This document shows, in pieces, positions 8,724 to 16,120 of a DNA stretch of 64,000 nucleotides (position 1 is the first letter of the stretch; the number at the start of each line of letters is the position of its first letter). The notes under the pieces are model-generated. The model searched no databases. It was not told the DNA's origin and saw only the letters and a program-made list of their open reading frames with translations. Source of the stretch: Chloroflexota bacterium (GTDB taxonomy: Bacteria > Chloroflexota > Anaerolineae > Aggregatilineales > Phototrophicaceae); NCBI GenBank assembly GCA_013388745.1, contig JACAER010000017.1, positions 62,001 through 126,000 on the forward strand, in the 5' to 3' direction. The translations under genes were made by a program, and so were the position numbers.

Positions 8724-9395
8724 ATGCAGTTGATTCGCAATTCCGACAATCCCAACACCGTCGCCGGCATCATGCTGCTGGTGCTGCTGCTGGTGTTCGC
8801 CGGCCCCAACACGATCTATAATCTCGTCTCGCGCGCCGTGCCGGGACTAAGCATCGATACGCCCTGCGACTGGCTGCGCACCAGCCCCAATCGCGGCACG
8901 AATCAATCGCTGCTGGGGCGCGCCGCGACTAATCCGCTGCGCCTGGAAGTCTCTTCCAGCGCGGTGCCCAACGCACCCGGCGGCACACTCACTATCACCG
9001 TAATCGTCATTAACCGTTCCCTGGGCACAGTGCCGTTCCTGTTTAATCCCACCCAGGTGCGCGTCGGCGACGACGGCTCCAGCGGGCTGGGCATCATTTT
9101 CGACGCCACTACCGCGCTTAACAGTCCCGGCATCCGCCAGGACTCCGGCACGTATCCGCCGGGCGATGTGCGCGTGTTGGGGCCGCGCCAGCGCTGCCTG
9201 TACCGCGCGGAATTTACTTTTGAGCAGTTGCAGGCTGCCGGTTTCGCCGGTAACAGCAGTGTGCGCGCCTTCTACCGCATCAACAGCGCTGGCGTCGCGC
9301 CGCAGCAGGCCGGCGGCAGCATCTTCAGCGATCAGGGTTTCCGCCAGTTGTTCATCACTTCTGAGCCAGTCCTCATCCCGCTGGCTAGTCAATAA
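8724..9395 (+). CDS. Hypothetical membrane-anchored extracytoplasmic protein
   Basis: The 223-residue protein is of unrecognised family. A single N-terminal hydrophobic segment (about 14-34) would anchor it, with the rest outside. The exterior part contains a beta-rich module around residues 70-200, with a VSSSAVPNAPGG...ITVIVINRSLGTVPF region that looks like an Ig-like or DUF4352-like fold regulating intermolecular contacts. Two cysteines (near 48 and 152) could form a disulfide. It follows miaA closely and precedes the FHA gene by 62 bases. No function is assigned. Confidence 0.6.
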   Translation: MQLIRNSDNPNTVAGIMLLVLLLVFAGPNTIYNLVSRAVPGLSIDTPCDWLRTSPNRGTNQSLLGRAATNPLRLEVSSSAVPNAPGGTLTITVIVINRSLGTVPFLFNPTQVRVGDDGSSGLGIIFDATTALNSPGIRQDSGTYPPGDVRVLGPRQRCLYRAEFTFEQLQAAGFAGNSSVRAFYRINSAGVAPQQAGGSIFSDQGFRQLFITSEPVLIPLASQ

Positions 9396-9457
9396 ACGCA
9401 GCTTGTTATAAACTAAGTCACAAACGCAGCACTCATTTACACACAGGTAGCGCGCGC

Positions 9458-10141
9458 ATGACCGAGAAACAAGAGCATCCCATCCTCCATATGCTCGATG
9501 GCCCGCAAAAAGGCCAGCACTGGAGTCTGAACAAAGATGAAATCATTGTGGGACGAGACAGCGAGTGCGATGTCTCTGTGCCGGAACGCGCGATTTCTCG
9601 CCAGCACGTTCGCATCCGCCGCGAAGGCGATCATTATGTCATCACCGATCTCAACAGCCGCAACGGCACGTGGGTGCAGGGGCAGCGTCTTGAAGGCTCG
9701 CGTCCGCTCAACGATGGCGATGTGATCCAGCTTGCGGTTACGATCAAGCTGCAATTTCTCGGCTCGAGCACCACCGCGCCACTGCCCTTCGCCATCCCAG
9801 AGCAGATCGAAACCGGCGTGCCTATCAACGGCAAGCTGCGGCTCGATCTGGAAAGCCGGCGCGTCTTTGTGGGCGACACCGAGCTGGACCCGCCGCTCAG
9901 CCTGCCGCAGTACCGTCTGCTGGAACTGCTGTATATCCACACCGGACGCATCTGCACGCGCGAAACCGTGGTCGCCACTGTCTGGCCAGATGTCGCCAGT
10001 GAAGGCGTCAGCGAACAGGCCATCGACGCGCTGGTACGCCGTCTGCGCGACCGGCTTGGCGAGATCGACGCGGATAATCAATACATCGTGACGGTGCGCG
10101 GGCACGGCTTCCGCCTGGATAACCCCGAAGCAGACAGCTAG
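9458..10141 (+). CDS. FHA domain-winged helix (OmpR-type) fusion protein
   Basis: The 227-residue protein joins an N-terminal FHA phosphothreonine-binding domain to a C-terminal DNA-binding domain. The FHA core residues are all present: G32-R33, S47 and H50 in ISRQH, and N69-G70 in LNSRNGTW. Residues 125-222 match the Trans_reg_C winged helix of OmpR/PhoB regulators, ending VTVRGHGFRL. There is no receiver domain, so promoter binding is probably controlled by binding a Ser/Thr-kinase-phosphorylated partner rather than by phospho-aspartate. No kinase gene is in the window. The ATG at 9458 has no strong ribosome binding site. The target genes are unknown. Confidence 0.88.
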   Translation: MTEKQEHPILHMLDGPQKGQHWSLNKDEIIVGRDSECDVSVPERAISRQHVRIRREGDHYVITDLNSRNGTWVQGQRLEGSRPLNDGDVIQLAVTIKLQFLGSSTTAPLPFAIPEQIETGVPINGKLRLDLESRRVFVGDTELDPPLSLPQYRLLELLYIHTGRICTRETVVATVWPDVASEGVSEQAIDALVRRLRDRLGEIDADNQYIVTVRGHGFRLDNPEADS

Positions 10142-10144
10142 ACG

Positions 10145-10474
10145 ATGCCCGCCAAAGACCGCTATCACGATACCGTCAAACGCGCGCTTATCAAGGATGG
10201 GTGGCAGATTGCGGGTGAACAAACCACCCTTATTCTCGAAGGAGGGCAAAATTCAACTTGATCTCAGCATCTCGAAAACTGCCCAGCCCTAGGCTGTGCC
10301 AGCATTTGTCGAAATCAAGAGTTTTTGTGTCTGTCCCCAGTGGAAGATTTGGCGGTGGCCGTCGGCAAATTCAGCGTCTACCGCGCTGTACTTGACGAAG
10401 TGCGACTGGCTACAGTCCCGCTTTATCTAGCGGTGCCACAGTCAGCCTATCATGGTATTTTGAGTGAGCGTTGC
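10145..10474 (+). pseudogene. Degraded xisH (fdxN-element excision controlling factor family)
   Basis: The start MPAKDRYHDTVKRALIKDGW is a near-textbook XisH N-terminus but stops after 38 codons at 10259-10261. The remainder survives in other frames. KIQLDL near 10236 resembles the family YIDLGA segment, AFVEIKSF lies at 10302-10325, and after another frame change at a run of T bases, SPVEDLAVAVGKFSVY...LYLAVPQSAYHGILSE lies at 10337-10474. XisH proteins are normally ~138 residues and paired with XisI; no XisI is seen here. At least two frameshifts make it non-functional. It sits between the FHA gene and the convergent hydrogenase operon, so it marks a past insertion. Confidence 0.75.
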
Positions 10475-10485
10475 GCTGAGAAGCG

Positions 10486-10998
10486 CTACTCTTCCCACAG
10501 CGCGCAGAGCTGCTTAATCAGCGTATCCACCACATACTGCACGGCCAGCGAGAGCGGCGCACCCACCCGCATGTGCCTGGGCTGAATGCCTACGATCAAG
10601 ACCGCGCAGCCCAATTCGCGCAGCAAATAATCGGCCAGCAGGGACAGCGGCAGCGTGTGCGTCGATGCGCTCAAGCCTTCCACATCCTTGCAGTCCAGCA
10701 ACCGCACCGCGCCCGCCGTCTCGCCCATTTGCGCGCTGTCGATCAACAGCACGAACGCCGGCTGAAAACGACGCAGCGCGCCTGTGCAGTTCTCCGGCGC
10801 GACGCCCGCGTCAATCAGCAAAATCTGTGAGCTGTGCAGCCGCGCCCGCAGCGCGCGCGTCACCAGCACCCCCGCCCCATCGTCGCCGCGCATCTCATTG
10901 CCGATGCCGACGACGGCGATCCTATCCTTCTGCGGGTTCAGGTTTTGTAGATGCAGCCTGAGCACTTCTTGCCATTTCAATATCGTGTTCTTTGCCAT
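10486..10998 (-). CDS. hycI: HycI-type [NiFe] hydrogenase maturation endopeptidase
   Basis: This 170-residue protein is the protease that clips the C-terminal tail of the hydrogenase large subunit after nickel insertion. AVVGIGNEMRGDDGAG, IDAGVAPENCTG, LLIDSAQMG and STHTLPL align with the HycI family. D40, D87 and H114 correspond to the nickel-sensing ligands Asp16, Asp62 and His90 of E. coli HycI. HycI-type proteases serve group 4 hydrogenases, in agreement with the upstream genes. It is the last gene of the operon. The start used overlaps the NuoI-like gene by 77 bases; an in-frame TTG 18 bases later is an alternative, and neither has a clear ribosome binding site. Confidence 0.9.
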   Translation of the reverse strand: MAKNTILKWQEVLRLHLQNLNPQKDRIAVVGIGNEMRGDDGAGVLVTRALRARLHSSQILLIDAGVAPENCTGALRRFQPAFVLLIDSAQMGETAGAVRLLDCKDVEGLSASTHTLPLSLLADYLLRELGCAVLIVGIQPRHMRVGAPLSLAVQYVVDTLIKQLCALWEE

Positions 10999-11347
10999 AG
11001 TAAACCGTAAAGGCCGACTTATCTGCTGCCGCCAATTCCCAGTCTGTATTGGACATCTGCAAACAACCGAAACGGCAGTTTTCGACACACTGCGCGCAGA
11101 AGGTGCAGCGATATATGTGGTAGCGCATCACGAAGCGCTTGGCGGCTTTGTCCAGCGTGATAAGTTCAATCGCCAGCGCCGGGCATTCTTTGACACACAG
11201 CGCGCAGCCTGTGCATTTTTCGCCGTTCCATACCAATTTACCGCGCAGCCGTTCAGGATCGGGCTGACGTTCGGCGGGGTACTGCTGCGTGCTGTTGGGC
11301 CGCAGCAGCGAGCGCAGCACATCGCCCAGCATCGTCGTGATTTTCAT
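10922..11347 (-). CDS. Hydrogenase ferredoxin-like subunit, two [4Fe-4S] (NuoI/HycF/MbhN-like)
   Basis: The 141-residue protein has two complete 2x[4Fe-4S] motifs: C45-x2-C48-x2-C51-x3-C55 and C81-x2-C84-x2-C87-x3-C91. It would wire electrons from ferredoxin or another donor to the NuoB-like subunit. The N-terminus MKITTMLGDVLRSLLRP is the amphipathic membrane-docking helix of NuoI. The ATG at 11347 follows a GAAAGAGG ribosome binding site. The 40-residue tail after the second cluster overlaps the protease gene. The absence of NuoE/F/G genes in the operon argues for a ferredoxin-type donor rather than NADH. Confidence 0.9.
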   Translation of the reverse strand: MKITTMLGDVLRSLLRPNSTQQYPAERQPDPERLRGKLVWNGEKCTGCALCVKECPALAIELITLDKAAKRFVMRYHIYRCTFCAQCVENCRFGCLQMSNTDWELAAADKSAFTVYYGKEHDIEMARSAQAASTKPEPAEG

Positions 11348-11361
11348 AGCCTCTTTCCCCC

Positions 11362-12264
11362 TCAGCGCCACACGATCATCAGCAGCCATTGCAGCAGCAC
11401 CAGCAGCATTCCATAGCGCCACCACAGTCCCACAGTCTGATCAATCCGCAGCCGCGCGAACAGCGCTTGCAGCCCGGAAACCACGAGCAGCAGCAGCAGC
11501 GTTTTGCCGAAGAACCACAGCGGGTTCGCCATACCGCCCAGATAAAACGCCGCCACCAGCGTCAGCCCCACAACCAGCGCCACATCGCGGCTCAGATGAA
11601 ACAGCGCCAGCCCGCGCCCGCTGTATTCCGTCAGCGCGCCCGCCACGATCTCTGTCTCCGCTTCCGGCGCATCAAACGGCGAAAGCTCCAACTTGCCCAT
11701 CAGGCCGATCAGCGCCACGACAAAACCCAGCGGCTGCGTCAAAATCAGCCAGTGCGTCTCAGCATAGGCGCTGATTTCGGCGATCTGCCAGCTTCCCGCC
11801 GCCAGCGCCGGCCCCAGCAGCGCCAGCAAAAACGGCACTTCATACGAAAACAACTGCGTCAGCGCCCGCAGCGCGCCCATTAATGAGAAGCGATCCAGCG
11901 TGTTGGAACCCGCCAGGCTCATGCAGAAGGTCAGCAGCCCCAGCAGATAAATCGTGACGATCAGATCGCCGCGAAAACTGTACGACGGCGCCAACCCCAC
12001 CAGCGGCACATACAGTGCCGCCGTCAGTACGCTCGCCAATCCGACCAGCGGCAGACCGATAAACAGCAGCGGGTTGACACCGTTGGGCATCGTCTCCTGC
12101 TTCGCCAGCAGCTTGACCAGATCAGCGACGGGCTGATACCAGCGCGGCCCTACCCGATTTTGCATCTGCGCCATCAGCTTACGATCGAGCCACTCATAAG
12201 CCAGCCCCAACAGCAGCACACACAGCCCGCCGGGAAAGATCAACAGTGCGATCACCGCTTGCAT
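11362..12264 (-). CDS. Hydrogenase membrane anchor subunit (NuoH/MbhM-like)
   Basis: The 300-residue protein with about eight transmembrane helices is the subunit that couples the redox module to the ion-pumping arm. It keeps the NuoH loop signatures DRKLMAQMQNRVGPRW near residue 27 and the acidic loop PFDAPEAETEIVAGALTEYSG near residue 200. These line the chamber that is the quinone pocket in complex I and the E-channel entrance in membrane-bound hydrogenases. The ATG at 12264 overlaps the end of the large-subunit gene by 13 bases, indicating translational coupling; the NuoI-like gene follows 14 bases later. Confidence 0.92.
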   Translation of the reverse strand: MQAVIALLIFPGGLCVLLLGLAYEWLDRKLMAQMQNRVGPRWYQPVADLVKLLAKQETMPNGVNPLLFIGLPLVGLASVLTAALYVPLVGLAPSYSFRGDLIVTIYLLGLLTFCMSLAGSNTLDRFSLMGALRALTQLFSYEVPFLLALLGPALAAGSWQIAEISAYAETHWLILTQPLGFVVALIGLMGKLELSPFDAPEAETEIVAGALTEYSGRGLALFHLSRDVALVVGLTLVAAFYLGGMANPLWFFGKTLLLLLVVSGLQALFARLRIDQTVGLWWRYGMLLVLLQWLLMIVWR

Positions 12265-13433
12265 TTGTACACCTCGATACCATACCGCCGGAGCTGCTCC
12301 CATGTCCAGCGCGTTTCCGCTTCCTGCGCATTCCGTACCACGATGCTGCGATCATTGCACGAAAAACACGGGTCTACCCCTGCCAGCAGCATCGGCATGT
12401 CCGCCAGTTGATGCCCGATCGCTAATGTCATCATTGGCGCCAGGTTGCACAGCGTCGGCGTGCGCACTTTCACGCGCTCTGCCTTGTCTGTGCCATTGCT
12501 TTTGATGAAGTAGAATAATTCGCCGCGCGGCGCTTCCACCCGGCTCACCGTCTCGCCCTCGCGGACTTTCTTCGGCATCCGGCCTTTGATCTCGCCCGTC
12601 GGCAGCTTATCGAGAATCGTGCGAATCACGCGATAGCTTTCGAACAATTCTTTCAGCCGCACGCTCACTCGCGCTTCCAGATCACCCGCCGTTTCCAGCA
12701 CCATCTGCACCGGAAACAGGTCATACGCCGCATACGGCGACTCAACACGCAAATCGCGCGCCACGTTCGACGCCCGCGCTGCCGGCCCCACCAGGCCCAG
12801 CCATTCCGCCTGTTCCCTCGTCACCGTGCCGATTCCCCGTGTGCGCTGCACGAACACCGGATCATGCACCACCAGTTCCAGGTAATAATAGGTGCGCGCC
12901 TCCAGATAATCGACACCCTTGCGGATCGTCTCTGCGCGCGCCTCATCCAGATCGTATTTCACGCCGCCCAGCACGTTCGCCGAATAATTGACACGGTTGC
13001 CGGTCAGCCCCTCCAGCACATCCATCACCGTCTCGCGGTCGCGCCAACTGTACATAAAGAGTGTATCGAAACCCGCTTCATGCGCCGCCACGCCCAGCCA
13101 CAACAAATGGCTGTGGACGCGCTCCAGTTCTGCGATCAGTACGCGGATCGCCTGCGCGCGCGGCGGCACTTCTACACCGGCCAGCCGCTCTACACCCAGG
13201 CAGTAGGCCGTCGTATGGATATGCGAGCAGATGCCGCAAATGCGTTCCAGCAGGTACAGACTTTGTACCCAGTTGCGCTCCTCGCAGGCTTTTTCGATTC
13301 CGCGATGCGCATAGCCCAGCCGCACCGTCGCCCCTGTCACTCGTTCACCTTCGACGCTAAATTCAAAATGGCCGGGTTCTTTCAGCGCGGGGTGCTGCGG
13401 CCCAATCGGAATCACAAAGCGTTCACTCGGCAT
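12252..13433 (-). CDS. Group 4 [NiFe] hydrogenase large (catalytic) subunit
   Basis: The 393-residue homologue of NuoD/HycE/MbhL keeps both nickel-binding motifs that complex I has lost. ERICGICSHIH has C66, C69 and H73 (L1), and DPCFSCNDR has C356 and C359 (L2). It should therefore carry the Ni-Fe(CN)2CO centre and evolve or oxidise H2. A 31-residue tail follows R362 and begins SIVV, matching the place where HycI cleaves HycE, and the protease gene is in the same operon. The N-terminal GPQHPALKEPGHF element is the NuoD-type opening. It overlaps the NuoC-like gene by 11 bases. The hyp genes needed for the FeS-Ni centre are not in this window. Confidence 0.95.
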   Translation of the reverse strand: MPSERFVIPIGPQHPALKEPGHFEFSVEGERVTGATVRLGYAHRGIEKACEERNWVQSLYLLERICGICSHIHTTAYCLGVERLAGVEVPPRAQAIRVLIAELERVHSHLLWLGVAAHEAGFDTLFMYSWRDRETVMDVLEGLTGNRVNYSANVLGGVKYDLDEARAETIRKGVDYLEARTYYYLELVVHDPVFVQRTRGIGTVTREQAEWLGLVGPAARASNVARDLRVESPYAAYDLFPVQMVLETAGDLEARVSVRLKELFESYRVIRTILDKLPTGEIKGRMPKKVREGETVSRVEAPRGELFYFIKSNGTDKAERVKVRTPTLCNLAPMMTLAIGHQLADMPMLLAGVDPCFSCNDRSIVVRNAQEAETRWTWEQLRRYGIEVYKCKR

Positions 13434-13872
13434 GAGAAGCTTCCTCCGCGAAATCCTTGCGCAGCGGGTAAACGCCGTCCTGCCAATCGTCCGGCAGGAA
13501 CAAGCGCGACGGGTCAGGCGTGCCTACCACTGCTACGCCGAACATCTCCGCCAGTTCGCGCTCGAACATGCTCGCCGCCGGGATTACGCTGCAAATGCTG
13601 GCGATAGAGGGCTTTTCGCGCGCCAGAGCAATGCGCAGCGTCAGCACATAAGCCCCCGCGCAGAAGTGATACAGCACCTCGATCTGCCCGCTTTTCGGCG
13701 CGTCCAGCCCGGTGATGCCCGCCAGATACCCCCAGCGCGCGTCAAACAACGCCGTCGTCGCCGCCACCAGCTTCTCTGGCGCGATCACCACATCCAGCCG
13801 CCCGGCTTCGGGCGTGCGCGTTTCCTGCGCCCACGCCGCCAGCAGACCTTGCGCTTGTTCCAGCGCTGTCAT
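13423..13872 (-). CDS. Hydrogenase NuoC-like subunit (MbhK-like)
   Basis: The 149-residue protein corresponds to the 30-kDa NuoC/MbhK subunit. It has the ARWGYLAGITGLDAP strand, the central alternating beta-sheet and the signature SMFERELAEMFGV, followed by PDPSRLFLPDDW and a YPLRKDF end. In HycE and HyfG the NuoC and NuoD parts are fused; here they are separate genes, as in complex I and Mbh. The ATG at 13872 overlaps the NuoB-like stop as ATGA, which decides this start over longer upstream frames. Confidence 0.9.
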   Translation of the reverse strand: MTALEQAQGLLAAWAQETRTPEAGRLDVVIAPEKLVAATTALFDARWGYLAGITGLDAPKSGQIEVLYHFCAGAYVLTLRIALAREKPSIASICSVIPAASMFERELAEMFGVAVVGTPDPSRLFLPDDWQDGVYPLRKDFAEEASHAE

Positions 13873-14336
13873 GTCGCCACCCCCTCTGCCTGCGCCTTTT
13901 CCAGCAGTTTCAAAATCCCGTCGATAATCGCTTCCGGGCGCGGCGGGCAACCCGGCACATACATATCCACAGGGATCACGGCATCCACCCGCCCGACCAC
14001 GTTGTAGCAACCCTGAAACACGCCGCCGGAAATCGCGCAGGTGCCCACCGCCAGCACAAATTTCGGCGACGGCATCTGCTCATAAATCCGCAGCAGTCGT
14101 TCGCGTGCCTGCCGCGTCACCGGCCCCGTACACACCAGAATATCCGCATGACGTGGGCTGCCCTGAATTTTCACGCCGAAGCGTTCCAGATCGTAGCGCG
14201 GCGTAATCGTCGCCAGAATTTCGATGTCACAGCCGTTGCAGGAGCCGCTGTTAAAATGCACCGCCCAGGGTGAATGTGTCCGCCCCCAGGTTGCCAATCG
14301 CGCCTCAAGCTGTTCCCACAATTCCTCTAGTCGCAT
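13869..14336 (-). CDS. Hydrogenase small subunit, proximal [4Fe-4S] (NuoB/HycG/MbhJ-like)
   Basis: The 155-residue protein carries the single proximal cluster next to the NiFe site. The four ligands are C33 and C36 (GSCNGCDIEI), C100 (GTCAISGG) and C130 (VPGCPPRPE). In NuoB the first pair are adjacent cysteines; the CxxC spacing here is that of group 4 hydrogenase small subunits. The ATG at 14336 is chosen because the upstream frame is out of character and lies within the NuoA-like gene. It starts 17 bases after that gene ends. Confidence 0.94.
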   Translation of the reverse strand: MRLEELWEQLEARLATWGRTHSPWAVHFNSGSCNGCDIEILATITPRYDLERFGVKIQGSPRHADILVCTGPVTRQARERLLRIYEQMPSPKFVLAVGTCAISGGVFQGCYNVVGRVDAVIPVDMYVPGCPPRPEAIIDGILKLLEKAQAEGVAT

Positions 14337-14353
14337 AGCCCTTCTCGCTCTTA

Positions 14354-14656
14354 TCACCCCAGAATCAGCGCCAGCAGCGCCAACAGCATCCCCACCACGT
14401 ATATCCCCGCGATCCACGACTGCCCGCCGCTGCCCAGCATCAAAATGCCCATATGCAAAATCGCGAAAAACAGCGCCACGATAAAATAACCGCGATAACT
14501 CGGCAGCGCGCCGTCCTCCGGCAGTTCCTCGCCGCTGTGATAGGTCGTTGTCGCGCGCGGCCCGCCCGCCAGCACACGCCCAAACATCAGCAGTGCGCCT
14601 GCCAGAAGCCCATAGATCACGAATGCCAGCGGCGGCGTCAGCAATACTTCGCTCAT
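14354..14656 (-). CDS. NuoA-like membrane subunit (MbhI-like)
   Basis: The 100-residue protein has three transmembrane helices and a loop YHSGEELPEDG at residues 39-49. That loop matches the position of the cysteine loop of NuoA (YECG), with serine replacing the cysteine. Its place between the antiporter-like subunit and the NuoB-like subunit is the same as MbhI in archaeal membrane-bound hydrogenase operons. In both complexes this subunit connects the catalytic foot to the pumping arm. It has a nine-base gap from the upstream gene. Confidence 0.78.
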   Translation of the reverse strand: MSEVLLTPPLAFVIYGLLAGALLMFGRVLAGGPRATTTYHSGEELPEDGALPSYRGYFIVALFFAILHMGILMLGSGGQSWIAGIYVVGMLLALLALILG

Positions 14657-14665
14657 ATCCTGCTC

Positions 14666-16120
14666 CTACCACAAAGCCAGCGCTGCCGCTTGCGTCAGCC
14701 CGCGCGCCATATCCGGGAACACGCCGATCACCAGCACCGCCAGCGCCAGAATCCACAGCGGCACGCGCAGCGCCAGCGGAATCGCCCGCCCCGCTGCGGC
14801 GCGTTCGCCCGGCTGCGCGTCATACAGCGCTGTCGCCAGCCGCAGGTAATACAGCATTGACAGCATTACGTTCAGCAGTGCCAAAACCAGCAGCGCCAAA
14901 ATCAGGCCGTCGCCTGTCGCCACGCCCGCCGCGAAAATCTGCCACTTGCTCATGAAGCCCGCCAGCGGCGGTATGCCACCCAGCCCCAACAGCGCCACCA
15001 GCAGGGTCAGCGTGGTCAGTGGATAGCGCTGCGCTGCGCCTTTCACATCGCCCAGCGTCAGCGCATCACCGTCCGCCGCGCGCAGCCCATAAAACAGCGC
15101 GCCCAACGCCAGAAACGCCAACCCTTTCATCAGCGCGTGGTTAAACAGATGGAACAGGCCAGCCTGTGTGCCCGCCAGCGCGCCGCTGCTCAGGCCGATT
15201 CCCAGCCCCAACAGCATATAACCGATGTGGCTGATGCTGGAATAGGCCAACATGCGCTTGACATCGCGCTGACGCAGCGCCAGCAGCGTGCCTGACAGCA
15301 TATTCAGCGCCGCAAATGCCAGCAGCAGCCCGCCCCAAATGTTCGAAACTCCACTGAGCGCCGCCAGCGCACGCAGCAGCGCGATCAGGCCAACTTCCGT
15401 CACGACGCCCGCCAACAGCGCGGCCACAGGCGATGGCGACTGCGTGTAGGCGTCAGGCAGCCAGGTGTGCAGCGGCACCAGCGCCGCCTTCACACCAAAG
15501 CCCACCACAAACAGCGCCCCCGCCGCCCACAACGTGGGCGACGAACTCGCGTTCTGCCGGATCATGTCCAAACTCAGCGTGCCAACCTGCGCCAGCACCA
15601 GCGCCATCCCCAGCAGCGCCAGCGCTGAACCCACCGCGCTTTGCAGCAGATACTTCACCGCCGCTTCCAGCGCTGTGTCTCGTTCCCGCGCGAAGACCAC
15701 CAACAGGCACGACGCGATCGCCATGCCCTCGAACCACACCCACAGATTGAACAGATCGCGCGCACACACTAGCGCCAGGATTGTGCCCACCAGCGCCAGC
15801 GTCAGCGCGTAATATTTCTCCTCGCCCGCTTCGTTTTGCACCAGCGCACCGGAAAACAGGGTCGTCAGCGCCGCCAGTGCCACAATGATCCCTGCCAGCA
15901 GCAGACTCACACCGTCCACGCGCAGCGCAATCGCGCCGAACGCATATTCGGCGCTGCCTAGCACAGCCACCTCTTGCGCCGCCGCTGCCAGAAACAGCCC
16001 CACCAGCGCCAATCCGGCCAGCGTAACGATCTGCGCCGCGCAGCGCTGCACGTGCCCCGCAAGATACGCCAGCGGCGAAAAAGCCAGCGGCACTGCGATT
16101 AACCACCATGTCGCGTTCAT
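14666..16120 (-). CDS. Antiporter-like proton pump subunit (NuoN/NuoM/MbhH-like)
   Basis: The 484-residue protein of about 14 transmembrane helices belongs to the Mrp antiporter/NuoLMN family. Visible landmarks are FEGMAIASCLLV (conserved TM5 glutamate), VKAALVPLHTWLPDAYTQSP (TM7 lysine and following proline), the lysine-bearing RDVKRMLAYSSISHIGY and FNHALMKGLAFLALG. The ATG at 16120 overlaps the NuoL-like stop as ATGA, so the longer upstream frame is rejected. It should translocate H+ or Na+ in step with electron transfer in the hydrogenase. Confidence 0.93.
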   Translation of the reverse strand: MNATWWLIAVPLAFSPLAYLAGHVQRCAAQIVTLAGLALVGLFLAAAAQEVAVLGSAEYAFGAIALRVDGVSLLLAGIIVALAALTTLFSGALVQNEAGEEKYYALTLALVGTILALVCARDLFNLWVWFEGMAIASCLLVVFARERDTALEAAVKYLLQSAVGSALALLGMALVLAQVGTLSLDMIRQNASSSPTLWAAGALFVVGFGVKAALVPLHTWLPDAYTQSPSPVAALLAGVVTEVGLIALLRALAALSGVSNIWGGLLLAFAALNMLSGTLLALRQRDVKRMLAYSSISHIGYMLLGLGIGLSSGALAGTQAGLFHLFNHALMKGLAFLALGALFYGLRAADGDALTLGDVKGAAQRYPLTTLTLLVALLGLGGIPPLAGFMSKWQIFAAGVATGDGLILALLVLALLNVMLSMLYYLRLATALYDAQPGERAAAGRAIPLALRVPLWILALAVLVIGVFPDMARGLTQAAALALW

